A stretch of 56,856 bases of DNA from an uncultured Pelagibacteraceae bacterium. GTDB lineage: Bacteria > Pseudomonadota > Alphaproteobacteria > Pelagibacterales > Pelagibacteraceae. Below are positions 9,301 to 20,503 of this stretch, in pieces. The stretch is from assembly GCA_902636025.1 (NCBI GenBank), contig CACPQG010000004.1, forward strand, positions 1-56,856, read 5' to 3'. The stretch's first letter is position 1, and each line of letters opens with the position of its first letter. The notes below the pieces were generated by a model that worked only from the letters and a program-made list of their open reading frames with translations, searched no databases and was not told the DNA's origin. The translations under genes and the position numbers were made by a program.

Positions 9301-9905
9301 GTATAAAAAAAATTGCAAAGGAACAACCTGAAAAATTTGAGTTTACCAAAGAAAATCTGGAGGTTTCAAAAAAAATTATAACTAAATATCCAGAGGGAAA
9401 GCAAAGTAGCGCTGTAATGGCACTTTTATACTTAGCCCAAAAACAAAACCAGAATTGGATACCACTTGTTGCTATGAAATATATAGGTAAATTATTAAAA
9501 ATGCCTTATATAAAAGTTTACGAGGTTGCGACTTTTTACTCAATGTATAACTTATCACCTGTAGGAAAATATTTTTATCAGGTTTGTACTACTACACCTT
9601 GTATGTTAAGGGGCGCATATAAACTTGTAGATGCATGTAAAGAAAAAATATCTAATGAACAAAATAAAATTTCTGAAGATGGACAATGCTCTTGGGTTGA
9701 AGTTGAATGTTTAGGTGCTTGCGTAAACGCTCCAATGATTCAAATAAATGATGATTACTATGAGGATTTAAATAAAGATAAACTGATACAAATAATCGAA
9801 CAAACTAAAAAAGACATTAAACCAAAACCCGGCTCTTATAAGGGAAGGATGAACTCTGCTCCTGAAAACAACAGACTAACTTTAAATAATACAAAAAATG
9901 CTTGA
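9297..9905 (+). CDS. nuoE: NADH-quinone oxidoreductase subunit E ([2Fe-2S] N1a)
   Basis: NuoE (202 residues) has a thioredoxin-like fold binding [2Fe-2S] cluster N1a in the NADH-oxidising module. The ligands are Cys97, Cys102 (CTTTPC), Cys138 and Cys142 (CLGAC). A C-terminal extension of about 40 residues beyond the E. coli length is basic and Asn-rich, as in other alphaproteobacterial and mitochondrial 24 kDa subunits. The start overlaps the nuoD stop by 4 bp, and the end overlaps the nuoF start by 8 bp. Confidence 0.97.
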   Translation: MSIKKIAKEQPEKFEFTKENLEVSKKIITKYPEGKQSSAVMALLYLAQKQNQNWIPLVAMKYIGKLLKMPYIKVYEVATFYSMYNLSPVGKYFYQVCTTTPCMLRGAYKLVDACKEKISNEQNKISEDGQCSWVEVECLGACVNAPMIQINDDYYEDLNKDKLIQIIEQTKKDIKPKPGSYKGRMNSAPENNRLTLNNTKNA

Positions 9906-11229
9906 GGATAAAGATAGAATTTTCCAAAACCTGTATGGAGATAAAGGCGTCGACGTAGAATCTTCTATAAATAGGGGTGATTGGAAAAATACAAAAGATA
10001 TTTGTTCAAAAGGTAGAGAATGGATAATAAGCGAAATTAAATCATCTGAACTTAGAGGTAGAGGTGGAGCAGGGTTCCCAACAGGTTTAAAATGGTCATT
10101 TGCTCCTAAAGAAGTTGGATCAAAACCTCACTATTTAGTAATAAACGCTGACGAGTCCGAGCCTGGTACTTGTAAAGACAGAGATATTTTAAGATTTGAA
10201 CCACAAAAATTAATTGAAGGATGTCTAATAGCCTCTTATGCGATTGGTGCACATAAATGTTATATTTATGTTAGGGGTGAATATTTCAACGAAGGTGAAA
10301 ATTTACAAAAATCTATTGACGAGGCTTATAGAAAGAAATTAATAGGCAAAAATGCTTGTGAAACTGGATGGGACCTAGATATTTATATCCATTATGGCGC
10401 AGGAGCATATATTTGCGGAGAGGAGACTGCTCTATTAGAAAGTTTAGAGGGAAAAAAAGGTCAGCCCCGGTTAAAACCTCCATTTCCTGCACTTGTAGGT
10501 TTATACGGTTGTCCTACAATTGTTAATAATGTCGAGACAATTGCAGTAGTGCCTACAATATTAAGAAAAGGCTCGAAGTGGTTTTCTAGCTTGGGTAAAC
10601 CAAAAAATACAGGAACAAAAATTTTTTGTATCTCAGGCAATGTAAATAACCCCTGCAATGTGGAAGAGGAGATGGGGATATCTTTAAAGGAACTTATAGA
10701 AAAACATGCCGGAGGAGTTATTGGGGGTTGGGAAAATCTTAAAGCTGTAATTCCAGGTGGTTCTTCAATGCCTATGCTCCCAAAAGATATATGTGAAAAT
10801 ATAAAAATGGATTTTGACTCCCTTGTAGAACACAAGAGTGGATTAGGTACAGCTGGAATTGTAGTGATCAATAAAGATCAGGATATAATTGCTTGTATGG
10901 CACGTATTGCAAGATTTTATAAACACGAAAGTTGTGGTCAATGTACACCATGTAGAGAAGGATCAGGTTGGATGTGGAGAATGTTAGAGAGAATGAGAAA
11001 AAATGAGGCGTCAAGAGAAGAAATTGAAATGTTAGAGGATGTTACAAAACAAATAGAAGGTCATACAATCTGTGCTTTTGGTGAAGGTTCATCTTGGCCT
11101 GTTCAAGGACTATTAAGGCATTTTAAAAAAGAAATTATAAAAAGAAACAATTTCAATCCTCTTGTAAACACAAACAAAAACATACCGTATTTAATCGATC
11201 AACATTTGTTGGATAAGGACAATGCTTAA
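9898..11229 (+). CDS. nuoF: NADH-quinone oxidoreductase subunit F (FMN, NADH-binding)
   Basis: NuoF (443 residues) oxidises NADH with FMN and passes electrons to [4Fe-4S] cluster N3. The FMN/NADH site has [10 protein letters not shown] at 54-63 and [19 protein letters not shown] at 167-185. Cluster ligands are Cys346, Cys349, Cys352 (SCGQCTPC) and Cys392 (HTICAFG). Length and motifs are complete. It overlaps nuoE at the start and nuoG at the end, by 8 bp each, so the NADH-dehydrogenase module E-F-G is tightly coupled. Confidence 0.98.
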   Translation: MLEDKDRIFQNLYGDKGVDVESSINRGDWKNTKDICSKGREWIISEIKSSELRGRGGAGFPTGLKWSFAPKEVGSKPHYLVINADESEPGTCKDRDILRFEPQKLIEGCLIASYAIGAHKCYIYVRGEYFNEGENLQKSIDEAYRKKLIGKNACETGWDLDIYIHYGAGAYICGEETALLESLEGKKGQPRLKPPFPALVGLYGCPTIVNNVETIAVVPTILRKGSKWFSSLGKPKNTGTKIFCISGNVNNPCNVEEEMGISLKELIEKHAGGVIGGWENLKAVIPGGSSMPMLPKDICENIKMDFDSLVEHKSGLGTAGIVVINKDQDIIACMARIARFYKHESCGQCTPCREGSGWMWRMLERMRKNEASREEIEMLEDVTKQIEGHTICAFGEGSSWPVQGLLRHFKKEIIKRNNFNPLVNTNKNIPYLIDQHLLDKDNA

Positions 11230-13258
11230 ACTTAAAATAAATGAAAAAGAGATAGAGATTGAGGAGGGTTTAACAGTCCTTCAAGCGTGTGAATTAGCTG
11301 GGGTAGAAATTCCAAGATTCTGTTATCATGAGAGATTATCAATAGCAGGCAACTGTCGAATGTGTTTGGTTGAGATGGAAAAATCACCAAAACCCATAGC
11401 ATCTTGTGCCATGCCAGCAACAGATGGTATGAATATAAAAACCAACACACCACTTGTCGAAAAGGCAAGAAAAGGTGTAATGGAATTTTTGTTAGTTAAC
11501 CATCCACTTGATTGTCCAGTATGCGACCAAGGTGGAGAATGTGATTTGCAAGATCAATCAATGTATTACGGTATAGATAAATCAAGGTTTAAGGAAAATA
11601 AAAGATATGTCCCTGAAAAGTATATGGGACCACTTATTAAAACCCAAATGACAAGATGTATTCATTGTACAAGATGCGTAAGATTTGCAACTGAAGTAGC
11701 TGGCGTAACAGAACTTGGAGCTATTGGTAGAGGTGAAGACATGCAAATAACAACTTATCTTGAAAAAGCAATGCAATCTGAGTTGTCAGCAAATGTTGTT
11801 GATCTGTGCCCTGTTGGAGCATTAACTTCCAAACCTTATGTTTTTGAGGCTAGGCCATGGGAACTCAAAAAAACTGAGTCAGTTGATGTTATGGATGCTG
11901 TAGGATCAAGTATACGTATTGATACTTACGGATGGGAGGTAAAAAGAATTTTGCCAAGTAACAATGATGATATTAATGAAGAATGGATATCAGATAAAAC
12001 CAGATACGCTTGTGATGGATTAAAAAATCAAAGATTAGACACACCTTTAAAAAAAGTAAATGGAAAATTTGAAAAAATAAGTTGGCATGATGCATATAAA
12101 ATATTAACTCAAAAAATCGAAAAAACGCCACCTGAGAAAATAGCAGGTTTAACTGGAGATTTAACAGATATGGAGACCCAGTATACAGCAAAAGAGTTTT
12201 TTGAAAAAACAATTAAATCAAAAAACCTAGATAGCAGATCAGAATATTTATACGTTGATAATAGTCATAGCTCAAATTATATATTTAATCCCTCAATAAA
12301 TGGAATCGAGGATAGTGATTTACTAATTTTAATTGGTACAAACCCTAGGTACGAAGCAACAATGTTAAATGCAAGAATACGAAAAGCTTTTTTAAAAAAT
12401 AAAATTGAAATTTTTTGTTATGGAGATGTTGGAGATCTTACTTATCCTTACACAAACCTTGGAAATGATTTAACATCAGTTAATTCAATGATTGATGATA
12501 ACAATAATATTACAAAAAAAATAATTAATGCAAAAAAACCGATAATTGCTTTTGGCCAATCTTTTTTAAAAATAAAATCAGCAAAAATTTTATTACAAAA
12601 AATAAAAAATTTTTTAAAAGAAAATAAAAAAATAGATGCCTCATGGAACCCTATTGGTATTATTTCAAATCATGCATCTACCGTTGGTGGATATGAATTA
12701 GATTTAATTAGCTCTAATGATGGCTCTAATAAAGTATTAGATAGTATTAAAGAAAATAAAAATGAAATAATTTTTTTATTTGGGCAAGATGATCTTAATT
12801 TTGAAAAAAAAAACGAGTTTATAGTTTATTTAGGTAGTCATGGAGATAGGGGTGCAGAAATGTCAGATCTAATTTTGCCAGGTGCAGCGTATACAGAAAA
12901 AGAAAGTCATTATACAAATCTTGAAGGAAAATTACAAAAATCTTATCTTGCTTCATACCCTCCCGGTGATGCTAAAGATGATTGGTCAATAATAAATGAA
13001 ATATCTGAATTAATTAAAAGAAGAAAACTTTTTAATAATAAATCTGAAGTTGTAGATAAAATCGAGAATTATCTTAAAATTAAAAAGGAAATGAAATTAT
13101 TAGACTCAAGCCAAGATAAAATGAACTATGAGAATGAAAAAATTAATATTGATAATATTGACTATTATTATAGCAATGTAATTGCTAGAGCTTCAAAAAC
13201 CATGTCAGATTGTAGAAATAATTTTATAAAAACCAAGAAGACTGGAACTGATGGATAA
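11222..13258 (+). CDS. nuoG: NADH-quinone oxidoreductase subunit G (75 kDa type)
   Basis: NuoG (678 residues) carries several iron-sulfur clusters of the electron wire. The N-terminal ferredoxin-like domain has Cys34, Cys45, Cys48 and Cys62 for [2Fe-2S] N1b. The N5 site has His94, Cys98, Cys101 and Cys107. The N4 site has Cys146, Cys149, Cys152 and Cys196. The remainder is a degenerate molybdopterin-oxidoreductase-like domain with no cofactor. The additional N7 cluster cysteines of E. coli are not evident, and the length is nearer the mitochondrial 75 kDa subunit than E. coli NuoG (about 900 residues). Confidence 0.97.
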   Translation: MLKLKINEKEIEIEEGLTVLQACELAGVEIPRFCYHERLSIAGNCRMCLVEMEKSPKPIASCAMPATDGMNIKTNTPLVEKARKGVMEFLLVNHPLDCPVCDQGGECDLQDQSMYYGIDKSRFKENKRYVPEKYMGPLIKTQMTRCIHCTRCVRFATEVAGVTELGAIGRGEDMQITTYLEKAMQSELSANVVDLCPVGALTSKPYVFEARPWELKKTESVDVMDAVGSSIRIDTYGWEVKRILPSNNDDINEEWISDKTRYACDGLKNQRLDTPLKKVNGKFEKISWHDAYKILTQKIEKTPPEKIAGLTGDLTDMETQYTAKEFFEKTIKSKNLDSRSEYLYVDNSHSSNYIFNPSINGIEDSDLLILIGTNPRYEATMLNARIRKAFLKNKIEIFCYGDVGDLTYPYTNLGNDLTSVNSMIDDNNNITKKIINAKKPIIAFGQSFLKIKSAKILLQKIKNFLKENKKIDASWNPIGIISNHASTVGGYELDLISSNDGSNKVLDSIKENKNEIIFLFGQDDLNFEKKNEFIVYLGSHGDRGAEMSDLILPGAAYTEKESHYTNLEGKLQKSYLASYPPGDAKDDWSIINEISELIKRRKLFNNKSEVVDKIENYLKIKKEMKLLDSSQDKMNYENEKINIDNIDYYYSNVIARASKTMSDCRNNFIKTKKTGTDG

Positions 13259-13260
13259 AA

Positions 13261-14259
13261 ATGGAATACCTTAATATTTTATTTTCTGAAACTTATAAAA
13301 TTTTATTTTTGCTTCTGCCTTTGCTAACTGCTGTAGCAATGATTGTCTGGCTTGATAGAAGAGTATGGGCGTTTGTACAAAAAAGAAAAGGCCCTAATGT
13401 GGTTGGACCTTTTGGATTGTTTCAATCCCTTGCCGATGCCTTAAAATATATATTTAAAGAAATTATTATTCCTGCAAGTTCTAACAAAATAGTTTTCATA
13501 CTAGCACCTATAATTACAATGACATTAGCTTTAATCTCCTGGGCAGTTATCCCTTTTAGTGAAAACTATGTGTTGGCTGATATAAATGTTGGTATCCTTT
13601 ATTTGTTTGCTGTCTCGTCATTAGGTGTTTATGGAATAATAATGGGAGGCTGGTCATCAAATTCAAAATATCCTTTTTTGGGTGCAATAAGATCTGCAGC
13701 CCAAATGGTATCATATGAAGTATCTATTGGGGTTATTATTATAAATGTTTTACTTTGTGTTGGTTCATTAAATCTTACAGATATTGTTATGGCTCAAAAA
13801 AAAATATGGTTTATAATTCCACTTTTCCCAATGTTTGTAATATTTTTTATATCCGCTTTAGCTGAAACAAACAGACCACCATTTGATTTACCAGAAGCAG
13901 AAGCTGAATTGGTAGCAGGTTATCAAACAGAGTATTCGGGAATGATGTATGCAATGTTTTGGCTAGGTGAATATGCAAACATTTTATTAATGTGTGCAAT
14001 GGGATCAATTTTATTTTTAGGAGGGTGGTTGTCTCCAATAAATATTTATCCCTTCGATTTAGTTCCTGCGCCAATGTGGTTTATTATCAAAATACTATTA
14101 TTGTTTCTGCTTTTTGCGTTAGTAAAAGCCGTTGTGCCACGTTACAGATATGATCAATTAATGAAACTTGGATGGAAAATATTTTTACCTTTTTCTTTAA
14201 TTTGGGTAGTTTTAACTGCAGGATATCTGCTTTATTTTGATTTATTACCAAAGGTTTAA
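13261..14259 (+). CDS. nuoH: NADH-quinone oxidoreductase subunit H
   Basis: NuoH (332 residues, the ND1 homologue) is the membrane subunit that caps the quinone chamber and links it to the proton channels. About eight hydrophobic helices are visible. Conserved motifs include [20 protein letters not shown], the loop [20 protein letters not shown] at about residues 201-220, and the C-terminal [14 protein letters not shown]. It starts 2 bp after nuoG and ends 3 bp before nuoI. No anomalies are seen. Confidence 0.98.
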   Translation: MEYLNILFSETYKILFLLLPLLTAVAMIVWLDRRVWAFVQKRKGPNVVGPFGLFQSLADALKYIFKEIIIPASSNKIVFILAPIITMTLALISWAVIPFSENYVLADINVGILYLFAVSSLGVYGIIMGGWSSNSKYPFLGAIRSAAQMVSYEVSIGVIIINVLLCVGSLNLTDIVMAQKKIWFIIPLFPMFVIFFISALAETNRPPFDLPEAEAELVAGYQTEYSGMMYAMFWLGEYANILLMCAMGSILFLGGWLSPINIYPFDLVPAPMWFIIKILLLFLLFALVKAVVPRYRYDQLMKLGWKIFLPFSLIWVVLTAGYLLYFDLLPKV

Positions 14260-14262
14260 TTT

Positions 14263-14748
14263 ATGAAAATAGTAAGAATTTTGAAAACAGTTTTTTTAAT
14301 TGATTTTTTGACAGGACTGTTAATTGCAATTAGAGAAATTTTCAAACCAAAAAAAACATTAAACTATCCTTTTGAAAAGGGTAAGATAAGTCCACGTGCT
14401 AGAGGTGAGCATGCTTTAAGACGATACCCTAATGGAGAGGAGAGATGTATTGCTTGTAAATTATGTGAAGCTGTCTGTCCAGCTCAAGCAATAACCATTG
14501 AGTCGAAGCAAAGGGAGGACGGAAGTAGAAAAACTACGAGATACGACATTGACATGCTCAAATGTATATACTGTGGTCTATGTGAAGAATCTTGTCCTGT
14601 TGATGCTATAGTACAAGGACCAAACTTTGAATTTGCAACAGAAACAAGAGAAGAATTATATTATAATAAAGAGAAACTATTAGAAAATGGTGATCGATGG
14701 GAGAATGTATTGGCTGCAAATATTAAAGCAGACAACCCATACAGATAA
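14263..14748 (+). CDS. nuoI: NADH-quinone oxidoreductase subunit I (clusters N6a/N6b)
   Basis: NuoI (161 residues) is the eight-iron ferredoxin subunit holding [4Fe-4S] clusters N6a and N6b between NuoG and NuoB. The two CxxCxxCxxxCP motifs are intact: Cys62, 65, 68, 72 and Cys101, 104, 107, 111. An amphipathic N-terminal helix (about 1-25) anchors the family to the membrane surface. Length matches alphaproteobacterial homologues. It lies 2 bp before nuoJ. Confidence 0.98.
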   Translation: MKIVRILKTVFLIDFLTGLLIAIREIFKPKKTLNYPFEKGKISPRARGEHALRRYPNGEERCIACKLCEAVCPAQAITIESKQREDGSRKTTRYDIDMLKCIYCGLCEESCPVDAIVQGPNFEFATETREELYYNKEKLLENGDRWENVLAANIKADNPYR

Positions 14749-14750
14749 AA

Positions 14751-15374
14751 ATGATAGCACATGCATTTTTCTTTTATTTTTTTTCCTTTATAGCAGTTGT
14801 TTCAGCAATAATGGTTACAGTATCTAAAAACACAGTTCATTCTGTATTCTTCCTAATTTTAGATTTTATAAGCATTTCAAGTTTATTCATAATGATAGGT
14901 GCTGAGTTTATAGGAATGATAATGCTGATTGTTTATGTTGGTGCTGTTGCAGTGTTATTCTTATTTGTAGTGATGATGCTTAATGTAGCAAAACAAAAAA
15001 ATACTTGGTTTAAATCTTCTACTAATTCAGCTCACATTCCTATAGGTATTTTAGTAAGTATTATTATTTTTTTTGAAGTAATTATAGTCATCGGAGGATG
15101 GAAGTATAAACCTGAATTAACTAAACAAATTGTTATATCAGATATAACTAACACTCATTCAATAGGAAATGTTTTATACACCGATTATATTCACCTTTTT
15201 CAATTGTCAGGAATGGTTTTGCTAGTTGCAATGATTGGAGCAATAGTTTTAACATTTAGAAAAAGAGAAGGGTTAAAAAGACAAAGTTATTTTAAACAAA
15301 TATCAAGAGAACGAAATGAAGGCGTTTCAATTTTAAATGTAAAATCTAATCAGGGAGTAAAAATAGATGATTGA
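14751..15374 (+). CDS. nuoJ: NADH-quinone oxidoreductase subunit J
   Basis: NuoJ (207 residues, the ND6 homologue) is a membrane subunit with five predicted helices. The third contains the conserved pi-bulge region around [20 protein letters not shown], important in coupling redox chemistry to proton pumping. The C-terminal 40 residues are polar and charged, likely a cytoplasmic tail. The gene overlaps nuoK by 8 bp, consistent with coupled translation of these adjacent membrane subunits. Confidence 0.96.
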   Translation: MIAHAFFFYFFSFIAVVSAIMVTVSKNTVHSVFFLILDFISISSLFIMIGAEFIGMIMLIVYVGAVAVLFLFVVMMLNVAKQKNTWFKSSTNSAHIPIGILVSIIIFFEVIIVIGGWKYKPELTKQIVISDITNTHSIGNVLYTDYIHLFQLSGMVLLVAMIGAIVLTFRKREGLKRQSYFKQISRERNEGVSILNVKSNQGVKIDD

Positions 15375-15678
15375 AATAGCTATAGGTCATTACTTAACTT
15401 TAGGGGCAATAATTTTTCTTATTGGGATTGTAGGGATCTTTCTTAATAGAAAAAATGTAATTGTAATTTTAATGAGCATTGAATTAATTCTCCTTGCAGT
15501 AAATATTAATCTGGTGTCATTCTCAATATTTATGAATGATATTAGTGGACAAATTTTTACATTATTTATTTTAACAGTTGCGGCCGCAGAAGCAGCAATA
15601 GGTTTAGCAATTATTGTAGTATATTATAGAAACTCAGGAACCATCCGAGTAGAGGAAATTGATAAATTAAAAGGATAA
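15367..15678 (+). CDS. nuoK: NADH-quinone oxidoreductase subunit K
   Basis: NuoK (103 residues, the ND4L homologue) has three transmembrane helices. The conserved membrane glutamates needed for proton transfer are visible, in [11 protein letters not shown] (about residue 38) and in the [11 protein letters not shown] helix (about residue 74). Length is typical. It overlaps nuoJ by 8 bp, and nuoL begins at the base after its stop. Confidence 0.97.
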   Translation: MIEIAIGHYLTLGAIIFLIGIVGIFLNRKNVIVILMSIELILLAVNINLVSFSIFMNDISGQIFTLFILTVAAAEAAIGLAIIVVYYRNSGTIRVEEIDKLKG

Positions 15679-17592
15679 ATGGAATATTTTATTTTATTTT
15701 TACCATTAACTGCATCTATTATATCTGGTTTCTTTAATAAAATCATTGGTGAAAAATTTTGTAATTATATAACTTGTCTATTTACAACGATAAGTGCAAT
15801 TTTATCCATAATTATTTTTTATAATGTAATTTTTTATGGTTATGAAAATAATTTACTTATAGCTAAGTGGATAAACTCAGGAAATTTAGAAGTAAATTGG
15901 TCTATCAGAATAGACTCTCTATCATCCGTAATGTTGGTTGTGGTAAATTTAATTTCGTCTTTAGTTCATGTTTATTCTATTGGATATATGTCCAATGATC
16001 CTCATAAGCCTAGATTTATGGCGTATTTGTCCCTGTTCACTTTTGCAATGCTAACTTTGGTTACTTCTGACAATTTTTTACAATTATTTTTCGGCTGGGA
16101 AGGAGTGGGTCTTTGTTCATATTTTTTAATTGGTTTTTGGTTTAAAAAAAATTCTGCAAATTCTGCAGCAATTAAAGCCTTTTTAGTAAATAGAGTTGGG
16201 GATTTCGGGTTTGCTTTAGGGATTTTTTTAATATTTTATTTATTTGGAACTGTTAATTATGAAGAGGTTTTCCAAAATGTTATATTATATAAAAATACTG
16301 AACTAAATTTTTTAGGTTTAAAATTAAATAGTATAGATTTAATTTGTATCTTATTATTTATAGGTGCCATGGGTAAGTCAGCACAGTTTCTTTTACATAC
16401 TTGGCTTCCTGATGCAATGGAGGGGCCAACACCTGTATCTGCATTAATTCATGCTGCTACAATGGTTACTGCAGGCGTTTTTTTAGTTGTTAGATGTTCA
16501 CCAATATATGAGTACTCAGAATTTGCATTATCATTTGTTACTTCTATTGGAATGATAACTGCTTTATTTGCAGCTAGTATAGCATTAGTTCAAGATGATA
16601 TAAAAAAAATTATCGCTTATTCAACTTGTAGTCAACTTGGTTATATGTTTTTTGCTGCAGGAGTAGGAGCTTACAATGTTGCAATGTTTCATTTGTTTAC
16701 TCATGCTTTTTTTAAAGCTTTACTATTTTTGGGCGCAGGATCAGTAATTCATTCATTTAATAACGAACAAAATATTAACAATATGGGTGGCGTAAAAAAT
16801 AAACTTCCAATTACATATTTTTTAATGCTTATTGGTACACTCGCTTTAACTGGTTTTCCATTATTGTCTGGCTTTTATTCTAAAGATGCGATAATAGAAT
16901 TTGCTTATTTAAAAAGCAGTCCATTAGGTTATTATGCTGCATCCATTGGAATATTTACCGCTTTTCTAACATCTATATATTCTTGGAGACTTTTTTTTAA
17001 GACTTTCCATGGAGATTATAATAATCAATCAATAAAGATTGAAAAAATTCATGACTCTCCTATGGTTATGATTATTCCTCTTATAATTTTAGCTATTGGT
17101 TCAGTTTTTTCAGGTTATTTTTTTAAAGATTTATTTATAGATTTAGACAAAAATAGTCAATTCTGGGAGTCTTCAATTTTCTTTTTAGAACCCTTAAGCA
17201 CAGATCATCCACCAAAATGGTTTTTATTTCTTACGCCTACACTAGTTATATTTTCTATACCATTATCATATTTCTTTTTTGTTAGACGAAAAGATATACT
17301 AAATCACATAGTTGATGGTAATCGACCACTATATAATTTTTTAAAAAAGAAATGGTATTTTGATGAAATTTATGAAATAATTTTTGTAAAATCTATTAAA
17401 AGTATTGGTCTTTACTTTTGGAAAAAAATTGATGGTCTTGTTATCGACCGCTTTGGACCAGATGGTATATCTAGTTTAATAAAAATTTTATCAAATAAAG
17501 CAGTTAAATTTCAAAGTGGATATATTTATCAGTATGCTTTTATAATGCTAGTTGGCTTTTCTGCTTTACTTACATACTTAATTATTAAATAA
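15679..17592 (+). CDS. nuoL: NADH-quinone oxidoreductase subunit L (antiporter-like)
   Basis: NuoL (637 residues, the ND5 homologue) is the distal proton-pumping subunit of complex I. It has an antiporter-like core of about 14 helices plus the long C-terminal lateral helix (about 530-575) that braces the membrane arm. Conserved sequences include LQLFFGWEGVGLCSYFLIGF with the key glutamate, LLHTWLPDAMEGPTPVSALI, and the Lys-containing helix IKKIIAYSTCSQLGYM. Length is full. The stop shares a base with the nuoM start. Confidence 0.98.
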   Translation: MEYFILFLPLTASIISGFFNKIIGEKFCNYITCLFTTISAILSIIIFYNVIFYGYENNLLIAKWINSGNLEVNWSIRIDSLSSVMLVVVNLISSLVHVYSIGYMSNDPHKPRFMAYLSLFTFAMLTLVTSDNFLQLFFGWEGVGLCSYFLIGFWFKKNSANSAAIKAFLVNRVGDFGFALGIFLIFYLFGTVNYEEVFQNVILYKNTELNFLGLKLNSIDLICILLFIGAMGKSAQFLLHTWLPDAMEGPTPVSALIHAATMVTAGVFLVVRCSPIYEYSEFALSFVTSIGMITALFAASIALVQDDIKKIIAYSTCSQLGYMFFAAGVGAYNVAMFHLFTHAFFKALLFLGAGSVIHSFNNEQNINNMGGVKNKLPITYFLMLIGTLALTGFPLLSGFYSKDAIIEFAYLKSSPLGYYAASIGIFTAFLTSIYSWRLFFKTFHGDYNNQSIKIEKIHDSPMVMIIPLIILAIGSVFSGYFFKDLFIDLDKNSQFWESSIFFLEPLSTDHPPKWFLFLTPTLVIFSIPLSYFFFVRRKDILNHIVDGNRPLYNFLKKKWYFDEIYEIIFVKSIKSIGLYFWKKIDGLVIDRFGPDGISSLIKILSNKAVKFQSGYIYQYAFIMLVGFSALLTYLIIK

Positions 17593-19088
17593 TGGATATA
17601 CCAATTTTAAGTTTATTAATTTTAATTCCAACTATAGGGGCGTTTTTCATACTTCTCACAAAGGCAAAGTCAGAAAAGTATAATAGCCATAAATATATAT
17701 CTGTTTTTATAAGTGTAATTAATTTTATTTTATCTATATATCTCTGGTACAAATTTGATAACTCAAATCCAGATTTTCAATTTGTTGAAAATAGAGATTG
17801 GATTTATGGTTTTATAAATTATAAAATAGGGGTAGATGGCATATCAATTCTATTTATAATTCTTACAGCTTTTATTACCCCTTTATGCATATTGTCAGTA
17901 AATAGCACTATTAAAAATCGTCTGAAAGATTTTTTAATTGCAATATTGATAATGGAAAGTTTAATGATTGGAGTTTTTTGCTCTTTGGATTTAGTAATAT
18001 TTTACTTATTTTTTGAGGGGGGTCTGATCCCCATGTTTTTAATTATCGGTATATGGGGTGGAGAAAGACGAGTTTATTCTGCTTTTAAATTTTTTTTATA
18101 TACTCTTCTGGGTTCTGTTTTAATGCTAATCGCAATAATTTATATTTATTGGATTACTGGTACAACTGATGTAGAAAAACTTTATCAAATTGGCATTGAG
18201 GCCAAATATCAAAAAATATTGTGGTTAGCTTTTTTTAGCTCTTTCGCGGTCAAAACACCAATGTGGCCAGTACATACATGGCTTCCTGACGCTCATGTCG
18301 AGGCACCAACCGCAGGATCAGTTCTTCTGGCAGCAATACTACTTAAGATGGCTGGGTATGGCTTTATAAGATTTTCAATAGGCCTTTTTCCAATTGGTTC
18401 AGAATACTTTGTTTCTTTAATATATGGGTTAAGCCTTGTTGCAATTATTTACACCTCTTTAGTTGCACTTATGCAAGAAGATATGAAGAAGTTGATAGCA
18501 TATTCATCTGTTGCACATATGGGTTTTGTAACTCTTGGAATATTTACTCTGACACAGCAAGGTTTAGAAGGAAGTATTTTTCAAATGATAAGTCATGGAA
18601 TAATTTCAGCTGCATTATTTTTATGTGTAGGAGTCATCTATGAAAGAATGCATACAAGAGAGATTAAAAAATACGGTGGTATTATTCTTGTAATGCCCAA
18701 ATATTCAATAATTTTTATGATTTTTACATTAGGTGCTCTTGGTCTTCCCGGAACAACAGGATTTGTTGGTGAATTTTTAATATTGATGGGAGCGTTTATT
18801 GATAATTTTTTAATTGCTGTAATCGCAAGTTTTGGTGTTATTTTAGGTGCCGCATATATGCTGTGGTTATACAAAAGAGTTGTTTTTGGAGAAATTATTA
18901 ATAAAGATTTAAAAAATTTAATAGATCTTAATAAATCGGAGTTATTTATTTTGACATTGTTGGCAATTCCAAGTCTATTTTTTGGTTTTTATCCAGAACC
19001 ATTAATAAATACTGTTGAGACATCGGTTAGTTACCTGATAAATAATTATAATGCTAGTTTAGAAATATATCTTGCAAATAACAAATGA
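17592..19088 (+). CDS. nuoM: NADH-quinone oxidoreductase subunit M (antiporter-like)
   Basis: NuoM (498 residues, the ND4 homologue) is the central antiporter-like proton-pumping subunit with about 14 transmembrane helices. Signatures include YLFFEGGLIPMFLIIGIWG with the essential glutamate, MWPVHTWLPDAHVEAPTAGS, and MKKLIAYSSVAHMGFV with a conserved Lys. It is complete, and overlaps nuoN by 4 bp. Confidence 0.98.
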   Translation: MDIPILSLLILIPTIGAFFILLTKAKSEKYNSHKYISVFISVINFILSIYLWYKFDNSNPDFQFVENRDWIYGFINYKIGVDGISILFIILTAFITPLCILSVNSTIKNRLKDFLIAILIMESLMIGVFCSLDLVIFYLFFEGGLIPMFLIIGIWGGERRVYSAFKFFLYTLLGSVLMLIAIIYIYWITGTTDVEKLYQIGIEAKYQKILWLAFFSSFAVKTPMWPVHTWLPDAHVEAPTAGSVLLAAILLKMAGYGFIRFSIGLFPIGSEYFVSLIYGLSLVAIIYTSLVALMQEDMKKLIAYSSVAHMGFVTLGIFTLTQQGLEGSIFQMISHGIISAALFLCVGVIYERMHTREIKKYGGIILVMPKYSIIFMIFTLGALGLPGTTGFVGEFLILMGAFIDNFLIAVIASFGVILGAAYMLWLYKRVVFGEIINKDLKNLIDLNKSELFILTLLAIPSLFFGFYPEPLINTVETSVSYLINNYNASLEIYLANNK

Positions 19089-20503
19089 TGTCAGAAATTT
19101 ATTACGTAATACCTGAAATATTCTTATCTTTAAGTTTAATGTTTTTATTACTTATAGGTGTATTTAAAAAGAATGGATCAACAATTGTCCATAATTTAAG
19201 TTTATTAATTTTGATAATTGAAATTCCATTAATATTAAATGTGCCATCAAGTAGTGAGTATTTAATTTTTAATGAAAGCTATAAAATTGATTATTTATCA
19301 AATTTTATAAAAATTTTAATTGTTATTTCAACTTTATTTGTTCTATTAACCTCGTCAGAGTATCTCAAGTCAATTAAAATATTCAATATAGAGTACCCTA
19401 TACTAATACTGAGCTCTATTCTTGGAATGATGGTAATGGTCAGCTCAAATGACTTAATAGTATTTTATATTGGTCTGGAGCTACAATCTCTTGCATTATA
19501 TGTTTTGGCATCTTTTAATAGAGATAATATTTTATCATCCGAGTCAGGTTTAAAATATTTTGTTTTGAGCGCACTATCATCTGGATTGTTGTTGTATGGA
19601 TGCTCTTTGATTTATGGTTTCTCTTCATCAACTAATTTTTTACAAATCTCTTATAATTACAATGAATCTACGCAAGGTATAATATTTGGAATGGTATTTA
19701 TCTTAGTTGGTTTAGCGTTCAAAATTTCAGCTGTTCCATTCCATATGTGGGCTCCTGACGTTTACCAGGGATCACCAACTTCAGTAACATTATTCTTTGC
19801 AATATTACCTAAAATTGCTGCTCTAACTGCTTTTATCAGATTTTTATATACACCATTTGTTAATTTAATTGATCAATGGCAAACAATAATTATTTTTTTG
19901 TCTATAGCATCAATGCTTTTTGGAGCCGTAGCAGCAATTGGTCAAAAAAACTTGAAAAGATTGATAGCATACAGTTCAATCAGTCATATGGGTTATGCTT
20001 TAGCAGGCTTATCAACTGGAACTAATCAAGGTATTCAAAGCTCTGTATCTTATATTTCTATATATTTAATAATGAACCTTGCTTTTTTCAGTAGCATTTT
20101 TATGCTTAAAAAAGATCAAAGATATTATGAAAGTATTGATGATTTATCGGGATTATCTAAAAATCATCCAATTTTATCTTTATCATTGTTAATTGTTTTA
20201 TTTTCTTTAGCTGGAATACCACCTTTAGCAGGTTTTTTTGCAAAATTTTATGTGTTCATGGCAGTGATCGAGCAGTCAATGTTTTTCCTTGCAATAATTG
20301 GATTATTATCCACGGTTATTGCTGCATTTTATTATCTAAGAATTATCAAGATTATTTACTTTGATAAAGATATAGGGAAATATGATACCGATCATAATAT
20401 AGGATTAAAAATATCATTAATTTTCACAACAATTTTAATCTTAATCTACTTTGTATATCCAAGTAGTCTTATTTATTTTGTATCAAAAATTAATTTAGTT
20501 TAA
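19085..20503 (+). CDS. nuoN: NADH-quinone oxidoreductase subunit N (antiporter-like)
   Basis: NuoN (472 residues, the ND2 homologue) is the third antiporter-like subunit, next to NuoK and NuoM. About 14 hydrophobic helices are visible, with GLELQSLALYVLASF, VPFHMWAPDVYQGSPTSVT and LKRLIAYSSISHMGYALAGL as family hallmarks. Two consecutive ATG codons (19085 and 19088) open the frame, and either may be used. It ends the nuo operon; its stop shares one base with birA, so transcription probably continues. Confidence 0.98.
   Translation: MMSEIYYVIPEIFLSLSLMFLLLIGVFKKNGSTIVHNLSLLILIIEIPLILNVPSSSEYLIFNESYKIDYLSNFIKILIVISTLFVLLTSSEYLKSIKIFNIEYPILILSSILGMMVMVSSNDLIVFYIGLELQSLALYVLASFNRDNILSSESGLKYFVLSALSSGLLLYGCSLIYGFSSSTNFLQISYNYNESTQGIIFGMVFILVGLAFKISAVPFHMWAPDVYQGSPTSVTLFFAILPKIAALTAFIRFLYTPFVNLIDQWQTIIIFLSIASMLFGAVAAIGQKNLKRLIAYSSISHMGYALAGLSTGTNQGIQSSVSYISIYLIMNLAFFSSIFMLKKDQRYYESIDDLSGLSKNHPILSLSLLIVLFSLAGIPPLAGFFAKFYVFMAVIEQSMFFLAIIGLLSTVIAAFYYLRIIKIIYFDKDIGKYDTDHNIGLKISLIFTTILILIYFVYPSSLIYFVSKINLV

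Noticed and set aside
10461-10871. 136-codon open frame antisense to nuoF
   Set aside because: It mirrors the conserved nuoF coding sequence; no start context or family match supports it.
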